NCBI GenBank assembly: GCA_965153455.1
Contig: OZ234499.1
Span: forward strand, 4,385,577 to 4,449,576
Reading direction: 5' to 3'
Length of the DNA: 64,000 nucleotides
Origin: Sphagnum compactum
Lineage: Eukaryota > Bryophyta > Sphagnopsida > Sphagnales
Below are positions 47,061 to 57,300 of this stretch, piece by piece. Position 1 is the first letter of the stretch, and every line of letters begins with the position of its first letter. The notes beneath the pieces are model-generated. The model saw nothing but the letters and a program-made list of their open reading frames with translations. It searched no databases and was not told the origin of the DNA. Made by a program: the position numbers and the translations under genes.

Positions 47061-49300
47061 GAATGTCTCTCTCTCGGTCACTGTCTCACTAGCTGGCTCC
47101 ATCCAAATTGGGTGCCCGCTCCATGGCCACAAGCCAGATGATATGGTGTCATTCTTCCTTCGTTTCTCAGAAGCATTTTATTATTGGTAATCAGGAGTGC
47201 ACCCTCTTTTATGTCTAGAAATCTGATTCTTTACAGCCACATGGCAATATGCCAGTTCATTCATGATTTTATTGTGCGAAGATTTGAATAAAGGTGTTTT
47301 GTCTGTGCATGATCATGAGCTTTTGTGTAATGGCTACAGTTTCTGATTCAACTCTTGCCGCTCTTGCTTCAATCACAGCTGTTTTCAACAATAGAATGTA
47401 ATCAGCTCATGGCTTGTATGTTAGAAGGGGACAGTTGTATGGAGACTGTGATTTTGTTTCATCCATTCAGTGACACTGGCCAACTCTGTGATTGTTCTGA
47501 GAGACTGGAGATAGAAGAGGACAAGAGAATGAGAAAACAGAGGCCTAGTAGGCATGTAGAATGGATCCCTTGAGATACAGGGCATGTGTTGGTTATGCAG
47601 ACTGCAGACTAAAGGAATGGGGGAATCTGTGGAGAATGCTGTGTTGGATGGTGCGCAAGTGGCATCTGAGGTGTGTGTGCATCACCACCGCCAGGTGCCA
47701 TTGCAGATGAGAAGCAGCTGGATCCACCTCCCAGTGAGTTAATTTCTGACAATTTGGCATACCCCACAGTTTTTTCTAAAGCATTCTCTTTAACATCTAG
47801 TAGAGGTTTATGGATGAAAACATCAACTTTGGTTATAACCCCAGATCAAGGAATAATTGGGTTTAAAGTGAGCAAATGAACAGGCATGGCAGCTAATGAT
47901 AAGACCATTTCAACTATTAATCAAATAGTTCAAGGGAATTTCCGGATTTGCTCAGGTGACTTGTGGTGGAGATCACTTTCTGCAGAAACTGATTTCAGCA
48001 AAGCTTAGATTTGCAATTGAGGAGGATATATATATGCTGGGGTTGTGCAGGCATAGACCTGGATGTTTGGATGGATTTTGGTGTTTGGCTGCTGATGCAG
48101 GTTTTTACATTCCCAGACAACTATGGTGGTATGTAATATGATGATGCATTGCCAGCAGCCAACACTAACTGTGGAGAAGCCTGGCTGTAACTGATCAATC
48201 TTGACTCCCAACTCCTTGTGAAATTTTTTGTATTACCACATCATGTTTTCCCAGTGATGCATATTTTATATACCTGGCAGTCAAGGTTAACAACAATGCA
48301 ACTCCACTGTTTGAGGGAGTACACTCTCCCCTTGTGTTTTACTAGTGTATGTAAACTAGAATGTAAGAGAAACAGAGAAGTTCAGAGATCCTGTGGCTTG
48401 AGACTGTAGCTTCAGCGTTCATTTTCATAGTAGTTGACAAAATACATGTTCAGGTTGATTCTCTGATTACAGATTGTTATATTTTGTGAGTGAAAGCTAG
48501 CACCAGTCAGATTGCATTGTGTTTGGGTCCAGTTGTGCTTTCACGAAGGTTGTTGCAGATTCACAGCTCTACAACTTTACAGCAACACATATCCATGGAC
48601 GAGATCTTGTCCTCTACTGCAGCAGCCATTTTTTGATTTCCCAACAATTCACTGCACTTCTTGAGCATGGAAACACAAAACCAATGCAAACAGGCAAAAT
48701 TCTCCACAGCTTGCCTCCAACAACAATTTCAATGGACACTACTTGTTTGTACTCAGGCCAAAAAGGAATTACAGCATGCACCCAAAGACCAGATTTTGTC
48801 TTCTGGGAAGGGTGGGCAAAGTGTTGGATTTTTTGGAGTATTGTGATTCACAATATGTTCCCATCAAGTTCACAATGGGTTCTCAACAATATTCCCCAGG
48901 TACTTGATATGTTTTTTCCTCAACATGTTCCTCAACATGTTCTCGATAGCACGTCACTTTTGTCTCGTATGCTTTGCCCAGCATTGTCCTCACATGGAAG
49001 TTGGAACCTTTCTAGGTGACTGAATATTGGGACTTGTATGTGTGGAGTGAACATTTCTATATTGGGGAGTCTATAAAGTTTCAGAACTTTTCTGTGATGA
49101 CCCAATGAAAGAGGCCTCATTGCCACAAAAGAATTCTGAACTTGGAAGTAAAACCCCAACTTATGATAGTGTAGTAACAGATTAATATATAACATACAAA
49201 CAAGCAACTAGAGCAACAACTTGTGCAAGCAACATTCCCAAGCACCAACAAAAGGAAAGTAAGTACTAAGCACATATGATACCATCAATGAAACAACTAG
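47061..49300 (+). other. 3' region of the DeSI-type gene and unassigned sequence
   Basis: An AATAAA-like signal (GAATAAAGG) near 47287 may end the transcript. Sequence from 47300 to about 49020 is of gene-like base composition but has only short frames on either strand with no recognisable domain. It may be a long 3' leader, a non-coding RNA or a decayed gene. Confidence 0.35.
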
Positions 49301-49304
49301 TACA

Positions 49305-50479
49305 AGGCCTTGCCTCTTACATTAAAAAGTATCTTAAGGCAAAAGAAGAAAACTATGGAAACTCAAATATTTCACCATGCAAAAGTATAAACTTCAAAAC
49401 AATCCTCAAAAAGAAACCAAAATCCTTCAAGATATCATAACTCTATAACTAATCGCACGTCGCAACACAAGCCACAATATCATCTTTCAAAAATCCTCAT
49501 ACAAAAATAGACCTATTATTATTACCTAGGGGCCAAAATCCCTTAAGCTACCATACTCTATAATGAATCTAAACACATTATCCTTGCCTTGGGTAGGCAA
49601 GGCCAACAAAGAAGGCATGACATAGTTGGCATAACCATGGAGGATAAAGGGTCATTGAATTGTGAAGAAAATTATTGATACACAATTCAATTGGCCCTTT
49701 ATCATCCAACAATTATGCCAAATATGTCATATTGAAAAAGAAAGCAAGCTCTTGGTTTGTGAGCTAAGCATGACTAAAATGGCTATTGAACTTCTAGGGC
49801 TATTGTCTCCATTTTAGGAGGTGGTCACTTTCCTAATTTGCATTCAAGGAAGGAAGAGATGGGTCACTTGGTCCCCCACAAGTTTTGACCCAAGGTACAC
49901 ATCTAGATGACTCCTATAGTAGGTAGGGTTGTTGAAATGGCCCACTACTACACAGGAATCACATGGGACTCATGTTGGTTTGTTTTTAACCCATGATGGA
50001 AATAAATGTGGGGGGCCTTTGTTCTACTTTGTTGGCTTTGCCTACCAAGGCAAGGATATTGTGTTTAGATTCATTATAGAGTTATAGTAGCTTAAGGGAT
50101 TTTTATAGGCCCCTAGGTAATAATAATAATAGGTCTATTTATTTTTATATGAGGATTTTTGAAAGATGATGATATTTTGGCTTGTGTTGAAACTTGAGAT
50201 TAGTTATAATAGAGTTATAATAATATCTTGAAGGATTTTGGTTTTTGCCCCCTAGGTAATAATAATAGGTCTATTTTTTTTATATGAGGATTTTTGAAAG
50301 ATGATATTTTGGCTTGTGTTGAAACTTGAGATTAGTTATAGAGTTATAATATATTCTTGAAGGATTTTGGTTTCTTTTAGAGAATTTTTTGAAGATTATA
50401 TTTTTGCATGGTGAAATATTTGAGTTTTCATAATTCTTCTTTTTGCCTTAAGATACTTTTTATTATAAATGCCAAGGCC
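49305..50479. mobile_element. Foldback element with arms over 300 bp and a nested hairpin
   Basis: The left arm (49305-49610) is found inverted at 50028-50479. The right arm is longer because about 130 bp within it is duplicated (two GGTAATAATAATAGGTC stretches). Just inside the left arm, 49616-49731 is itself an inverted repeat (CATGACATAGTTGGCATAA against TTATGCCAAATATGTCAT). About 300 bp of unique sequence fills the centre. No transposase is encoded. Related arms lie at 21797-22100 and 39753-40515. Confidence 0.75.
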
Positions 50480-51026
50480 ATAGTGTGACACACCCCTTGT
50501 TCTTTTTGTTGTGAGCTTTTGGTCTTCAACTTGTCCTTGGTTTTAGTAGGCTATAATTTCACTTATGTAAAGCATATATGATAGATACCTAGTTGGCACT
50601 CCCCTCCCCCAAAACAATTGAAAGAAATGGGCTTTCAACAACCTTAGAAAGTAGGATACAATTGGCTAGGTACCATAGTTGATCCATTGGAGCAAGGCTC
50701 TTACATCAAGATTTCTAACTTATATTGGTGGTGGAACCCAAGTTTCAAAGTTTGTGCATCTTGAAATTCCCAAGGGCTAGTGCCTCCCCCTTGTGTAAAG
50801 ACTAAAGAGTCTTAGGACTTTTGTTTTTGCTTGTTGCCTACTAGGAGGTTGTTAGATTTTTAATGAAAGCTTATAGTTATAAGCCCTTTGAGGCCTCAAT
50901 AACCTTACACCAATAGAAGATTGTGCTTGTGGGAAGGTCACCCAAAATGACAAATCTATAAAACTTTCTTATGAAGTACTTTAATAGTCTTAAGTTCAAC
51001 ATGCTTTTTTTTTAAAATCTTAGGAT
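50480..51026. other. Gene-free sequence
   Basis: Nothing recognisable is encoded on either strand. Confidence 0.4.
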
Positions 51027-51473
51027 TTACAATATTTTACATTTTGCAAAAATGGGAGGGACATAAATTGTGAAAGTACCTCCCCCAATATAAATTGTTT
51101 TAGTTTCACATTCAATTTGTACCTTGTCCAAAAAATCATATTTGTTGAAAGGTGGGTTCAAAATCATCAAAACTTGGAATTTGAAAACTTCCAAGGTATA
51201 ACAATGCATATAAGGGCACTTGTTACTAACCTTTGCTACAAGTTCACACATTATTTGAATCACTAACCCTTTGATGCCCACTTTAGCATTGAAGATGTTC
51301 CTTTTATAACAAGAGCCACTCACTAGCTTGGATGGATTCCATCCTAGGGAATCCATCCTAAATTGGATGGATTCCATCCTATCCTTTTCAATTTCCTTTT
51401 CCTCCTCCCACTGAAGAGGATAGTGATAAATAATTAAGTGTTGTCCCCATAATCTCTTCAATGGACTTGTCAA
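51027..51473 (-). CDS. 148-aa open frame, unidentified and doubtful
   Basis: An uninterrupted minus-strand frame of 148 codons lies in AT-rich DNA, where such a length is uncommon. The predicted protein has a charged stretch near residues 23-33 (EEEKEIEKDRM), five or more Cys and no domain I recognise. A short inverted repeat (GGATGGATTCCATCC words, about 51327-51380) falls inside it. There is no sign of promoter or leader sequence. It may be transposon-derived or a chance frame. Confidence 0.2.
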   Translation of the reverse strand: MTSPLKRLWGQHLIIYHYPLQWEEEKEIEKDRMESIQFRMDSLGWNPSKLVSGSCYKRNIFNAKVGIKGLVIQIMCELVAKVSNKCPYMHCYTLEVFKFQVLMILNPPFNKYDFLDKVQIECETKTIYIGGGTFTIYVPPIFAKCKIL

Positions 51474-52250
51474 ATTGCTTGTGAGAATTGCCCCCCACCC
51501 CCACTAAAAATAAATTATAAAAATAAAAAATAAAAAATAAAAAACAACATTGGTGTCATATACCATTTAATAAGATGTTAAATTTTTTTGAGCATTTTGT
51601 GTTTTTGACTTGAGTGTAGTGATTTTTTGGGGGAAAAAATTGGGGGAAAAAACCAACAACAACAACATGTTTCCTTAATGTAAATGTGTTTTTCAAGCAA
51701 ATATTGACCACTTTTGTGTAATTTTTTAAATTTCAAGAAAAACATTACTTGCATGGTATGTACACTATAATTAATGTTATCAAATTTCTATTGACCCACA
51801 ATATGCCCACCAACTGTTGTAACTTGGCAATGCCAAAACCAACAAAGTGACTTCTTCAATAAAAAAAAGGCATTAGAACAAAACCCCTTTCTCGACCCGA
51901 AAAAAAAACACTCACACACACACACACACACACATTGAATTTGCAAACATATGAAATTTTTTTTTTTTTGTCATTTAAAAGAATTATTTTAATTACTTAA
52001 TTAACTTACCCCTGCAAAAATAATAATCAATAGCCATAATTCGACCAAAGGTATAAAAAATCGCCAGATTTCTTCACATGGTTCAAGTCAGGTAACCAAA
52101 AATATAGAAGGATATATATTTTTCAAATAGCTTCGGATTTAGCTTGTAGCCATGTGGATGAATCGCCACTTTTGGCTATGTCACAAAATTGACCCACCCC
52201 AAAAAAAAAAAAAAAAAGTCGGAGAAAAAACGCTGTCTACAAAGAGTACG
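51474..52250. other. AT-rich sequence with CA microsatellite
   Basis: CA repeats at about 51911-51934 and several A or T homopolymers are present. No gene is seen. Confidence 0.55.
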
Positions 52251-52261
52251 ATTGGGGACCG

Positions 52262-52520
52262 GGAATCGCCATTCCACCACAAGAGTACACCCAGATTCCG
52301 ATCTAGAATCGCCATTCCCCCACAAGAGGACACCCAGATTCCAGGGACTGAATCGCCATTCCACTACAAGAGTACACCCAGATTCCGGGCTGAATCGCCA
52401 TTCCACCACAAGACGACACTCAGATTCCGGTTCAGAATCACCATTCCGCCACCAGATTACACCCATATTCCGTGCCGGAATCGCGATTCCTAGCGCCCAA
52501 GTACACCCGGTGGGACTTCG
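52262..52520. repeat. 43-bp minisatellite just upstream of the GH31 gene
   Basis: The word AATCGCCATTCC or a close variant begins units at 52264, 52307, 52351, 52393, 52436 and 52479 (spacing 42-44). The last unit carries GGAATCGCGATTCC at 52477-52490, a perfect palindrome. Frames on both strands are open through the array because the unit lacks stops; I do not take these as genes. Confidence 0.92.
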
Positions 52521-52640
52521 TCGTCTCTCTCGCGACGAGCGTCGCGTAAGGAGTCTCAGTACTCGAGGACTGAGCGCTCGCTCGCGACCTGAGTTCTCGA
52601 TCGACGCCTGACTGCGTCGTCAGAGAACCAGGACAATCAT
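52521..52640. promoter_or_regulatory. Cluster of GC-rich hairpins at the GH31 gene start region
   Basis: Perfect six-base stems occur at 52531-52546 (CGCGAC-GAGC-GTCGCG) and 52555-52574 (CTCAGT-ACTCGAGG-ACTGAG), followed by GATCGACG- and GACTGCGTCGTC-type self-complementary words. The stretch is the most CpG-rich near the gene and lies where a promoter or 5' leader would be. Its role is unknown. Confidence 0.5.
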
Positions 52641-52759
52641 TTTCTCGATTGCGGTGTCACAGAAGATCGATGATCGATCTTTCAGGGATTTTTCGTTTTT
52701 CGTTTTTTTGTTGGGTTTCTTGGGATTCTGTTTGTTGCGTCCTTTGTCGTTTTAATGGA

Positions 52760-53236
52760 ATGATCATTAGTGGAGGACTGCGAGGACTGCTCAGTGGCGG
52801 CAGCAGCAGTAGCTGCAATAATTACCACCACCATTTGGTTTTGTGGAATAGCTCTACATCTGTTGCTGCTGCTGTTTTCTCTGCTCCGCCCAAGCTCTTG
52901 TGTGGTGGCCGATTGTTGGATTTTTCCACTTTGTTTCTGGGTGTGTCTTCTTCTTTGTCTAGTTCTTCCTCTGGGCTCGCTTCCTTTCGTGCTAAGAGAA
53001 AGAAGCTGGGAGGAAATGTGGAAGTGAGGAGACAGAGCGGAAGTTATAAGGAGAGTGGGAATTGGCGGAGTACTGGAGCGGCTCCTTCTCTAGGAATTGC
53101 AAGGGCGGTGTCGCTTGGGAAGGATATCAACCGCTTTCCTTCACGGCTTGATTCTGTTGCGGCTGCTGTGGCATGTGGGGATGGTGTTCCTTATCTCTCT
53201 GCCTCTCACTGTGTGCTTCGCGGACTAGCTAGCTAG
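52760..53236 (+). CDS. Possible 5' exon of the GH31 gene encoding a plastid-type transit peptide
   Basis: A 158-codon frame starts at ATG 52760. It is rich in Ser, Ala, Gly and Arg, has few acidic residues, and begins MIISGGLRGLLSGGSSSS, resembling a chloroplast transit peptide. It could be spliced to the exon that begins after TTCCAG at 54125. The frame from 54126 into the GH31 ATG at 54305 is open for 59 codons but needs a phase-1 donor. Only weak donors (for example after 53184, GATG/GTGTTC) give that phase. The stronger GTGAGG at 53034 does not. The alternative is that this is untranslated leader. Confidence 0.35.
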   Translation: MIISGGLRGLLSGGSSSSCNNYHHHLVLWNSSTSVAAAVFSAPPKLLCGGRLLDFSTLFLGVSSSLSSSSSGLASFRAKRKKLGGNVEVRRQSGSYKESGNWRSTGAAPSLGIARAVSLGKDINRFPSRLDSVAAAVACGDGVPYLSASHCVLRGLAS

Positions 53237-54125
53237 TGGATGTAAGAGCAGTGGGTGGGTGAGTTGGAATCGATCCACCATTTCTCCTGGTTGGTGTGTT
53301 GTAGCTTTCAAAGCTACTTGCCAGTTATTGAGATTACAGAAAGCCCCATTGGTTCTTTGCTGAACTTGGGAAAGCTTCCGATCTTCAATTCTAGTGGAAG
53401 AAACTGAAGAACAACAAGAGCTAAGCTTAAGCTCCTCTGGGGCATGACCTATTCTTTGAAGAAGATAATCCCCCACCCACCCACAGTAGGTTAGTAGCTC
53501 CGGTACAGCTTGAAGAAGAATTGTATTGTATTGTATTGTATTTTATTGTAGAGTTGAGCCTTTGGGCTCTAACACACAGCTAAACTCATTCTTGGTTGAA
53601 TGTTTTTAGAGCCTTTTTGGTGAGGTCCTTCAAGGTTTCTGCAATTTGCACTTGCATTGTTCCTTTCAGAGAAGAAAGATTCTTGCCATGGTGAAAGGCA
53701 GGGACCCAATATCCATTTTCTGTATCCTGAGGTTTTCATGGGTTGCATGCATCCATTGGTGGGTACTTGCGGCATTGGTTGCTATCAAGGTGGCACTTGG
53801 GAATTCCCAATGGCTTGATGATTCCAGCAGCTAGATTTGGTCAGGAATTCTCTATGATGGGTTTGATTCTGGCAGAGAGATTGTCAGGGATTTTCTTGAA
53901 TGGGGTTGATTCTGGCAGAGAGTTTTGATCAGGAATTCTCTTGAATTGGTTTGATTCTGGCACAGAAATTCTCTTGAATGGCTTTGATCCTGGGAGAGAG
54001 ATTCAATGTCATGTTTTGATTCAGGTCTTTTTATTATAAGAATTAGCAATGAGGTTGCATATTTTTTCTTCTGACTCTGCTTCTTCGATTTTGTCTGCTT
54101 CAGCTAAATGCATTTTTTGTTCCAG
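53237..54125 (+). other. Probable intron or leader between the 5' exon and GH31 coding exons
   Basis: It contains a TTGTA microsatellite (53521-53550). It also has about four copies of a 42-bp repeat at 53846-54010, built on GGTTTGATTCTGGCAGAGAG. A donor-like GTAAGA lies at 53242 and acceptors at 54102 and 54125. No protein is supported. Confidence 0.45.
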
Positions 54126-54304
54126 ATTCTGCTCTTGAAAGACATGAGAGATGGAGCATAATAATACCAGCAGCACCAACACCACTGAGTCAAGGAAGCA
54201 GGAGCTCATTTGGAGCAAGCAGGCCTGCTGAACAATTCACTGAGGAAATTCACCAAGACAGAGGAGGAGAAGCCTTTGGTTCTTCTTCTTCTTCTTCACT
54301 GAAG

Positions 54305-57300
54305 ATGGACATGGCCTGTATGCCAATATTGCAAGCTGGGGTATACCGGTTCGATGCATCTGCAACTGCAAAGAGTCAAGCAGCACCTTCTCTTTCTTTT
54401 GCGGATCCAAAGCTTCGGGAAGTACCCTTTATTGGTGGTGATTCCAGCAGTTTGACAAAAGATCCAACTTTTGTTCCTGAGTTTGTGTCCAAGGATGGAC
54501 AGCAGATTGTGTTGTTTAAGGTAAAGAACTATGACAAAACAACTGGAACCCCACTCGAAAAAAATAAATTTCAGGAGCATTCACTGTAAGCATTTCAATT
54601 TTGTTGAATGTGGGTATGAGTCAAAAACATCCTGTTTGGATCTCCAAATCCCATAAAGCTTACCAAAATGTTCATCCACATGAGAGTCCAGATGATCGTC
54701 ATGTGCAACATCAAAGTTGTGAGAAGAAATACAAGGCATGATCTGAGAGGTTTGAGCTTCTCTACATTTATGATGCAACCATGGTTGTCAGTTTCATCTT
54801 TATTGTTGCAGCTGCCATCAGGCACATCATTCTATGGGACAGGGGAAGTTGGTGGAGCATTAGAGCGCACTGGCAAAAGGGTAAGCTTTTTGTTGCATTT
54901 ATCCTCCCCAAAACAAAAAAAACTTGTGATGTTTCAAGGCAAGAATAGAAGCTAGAATAGAAGAGGCTACCATAAGTGTTTCACAAGAGATATGGCTTAT
55001 GTTGCTACACTTTCGGGGGTACAGATATTCACATGGAATACGGATGCATGGGGCTATAACGAGAACACAACATCACTGTATCAGTCACATCCCTGGGTCT
55101 TTGCCATCCTTCCAAATGGAGAAGCCTTTGGAGTGCTTGCAGATACATCATGTCGCTGTGAGGTGAATTTCTTGGGTGGTGGCGTTGTTTCATTAGTGTT
55201 ACACGGATGGAGAATTGTTCTCGACACATACATCAGCAACTGTGTTCTGGAACATACTGGCCAGGACTGATCCTGAAAGCTCAATAATTTGCAGGTGGAT
55301 TTGCGAAAAAACTCAACAATAAGATTTGCAGCGGTGCTGCCGTTCCCTGTTCTCACATTTGGACCATTTCCTTCACCAGAATCACTTTCAACTGCATTGG
55401 GATATGCCATTGGTACCTTTTTGCCATACAATTTGCTATGATTCTGTTCTGCCAATTATTGCTCCAATGCTCAAGATGAAGACTTTCTTACTTACCAGCT
55501 GCTTATCATGCTGAAATCATCAGGTCATAATGGGTTGAATTTGAGGTTTGAGGAACGTGGTGATCGTGGTGTGGATGAAGTCTTAGGTTTAGGGCTTAGG
55601 GTTGCAAAAGGGATTTAGTTCTTGATGGGAGAATTGCTGGGGGAGTTGCAGGAACAATTCCATTGCCACCCAAGTGGGCATTGGGATATCATCAGTGCCG
55701 GTGGAGCTATGAACCTGCTGCACGAGTTGTTGAGGTCAGTCTGAGTTCGTTCGGTTCCAACATGATTTTTGTTGCTTATGTGAAAGTGGCAGGTGGGTTT
55801 TGGCTGCTGATATCAGTGCCCAGTACTGCCTCTCTTCTAGCCTTCTCTTAGTTTCAAAATGTGATTTTTATAGTTCTCCTAGATTAGAATAATAGTTTCT
55901 TTGATTCCTTAGCTCAGAGAGTTGTGGGCAGGCAGTGTGGAGTGTGGAGAGCATAATGGTTTTGTTTTTGCCAAAAAAATTGTTTCCAGATTGCAAAGAC
56001 TTTCAGGGAGAAGAAGATTCCTTGTGATGTGATATGGATGGATATCGATTACATGGACAAGTTTCGGTGCTTCACATTTCACCCTGTAAGAATTCCAGTG
56101 ACGCTTTGGCAATTTGAGCTTGTTGGGAACATGGGTGTAGACCATAGGAGACTGTACAGATGTAATATGGATCTCATTGATAGTTTGTTGGCATTGTGGA
56201 TAGTTTTTTTTTTTGGTTTGGGGTGTCCTGAATGAATATTCATGTCCAGGAAAATTTCCCAGATGGAAAGGCACTTGCACAGACGCTCCATGACAGTGGT
56301 TTCAAGGGAGTATGGATGCTGGACCCAGGCATCAAGTATGAGGAGAAAGAAGGCTATGAAGCCTATGATACTGGATGTGAAAAGGATGTGTGGGTTCAGA
56401 CTGCTGATGGAAAGCCTTACGTCGGTATGGTCTCTCTCACCACTCTTGAATTTTTTTGCATTGTGCTCAAGATTTCATTGATGGGTATTATTATGTTGGC
56501 TGCTAGCAGCAGTAATATACAGATCTATACCAAGTGCAATGAAAGCCTTAGCTTCTCAGTTTGTTCAAGTTTGTGTGCATTGACCTCCTGTGGGCAATCT
56601 CTTTCTTGTCTCTTTTTTTTGTCTGCAGGTGAATGTTGGCCAGGACCAGTTGTGTTCCCAGATTTTACACAGTCAAAAGTGCGGACATGGTGGGCAGAAT
56701 TGGTGAAAGAGTTTGTTGGCAATGATATTGATGGAATCTGGAATGATATGAATGAACCTGCAGTGTTCAAGGTGACACAGACTTTAATCCCATTACCCAC
56801 AAGCACATCTCTTCTGATTGTGTCCATCTCCAGAAATATGGCATATCAGCACAAAATCACTTATTTTCTCTCTTTGTATGGCTGTAGATTGTCAGGTTTT
56901 GCTGCATGTGGTCTGTGCCAATGTTGTGATAGAAAAGAGGGCTGCTGCGTGTGGGTGATGAACAGACAGTATCAAAGACAATGCCAGAGTCGAATATACA
57001 CCAAGGAGACAAAGACCTGGGTGGCCCTCAATCGCACTCTTACTACCACAATGTGCACTCTGCAATCCTTTTTATCATTTTTCTTTCTGGTGTCTTAGTG
57101 GATTGTAACTGCAGCACATTGGTGGATGAAGGTTCAACATTTCTTGGGTGGGTGTGTGTGTGTGTTTGTTGGCAGGTATATGGTATGTTGCAGGCAAGGT
57201 CTACGTTTGAGGGGATGTTGCTTGCAAATCCCAGTAAAAGACCATTTGTCTTGACACGAGCTGGGTTCCTTGGGAGTCATCGATATGCAGCCACATGGAC

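Noticed and set aside
52189-52611. 140-aa frame, and a 96-aa frame on the other strand, across the 43-bp minisatellite
   Set aside because: Both strands are open because the repeat unit has no stops. The peptides are simply the translated repeat.
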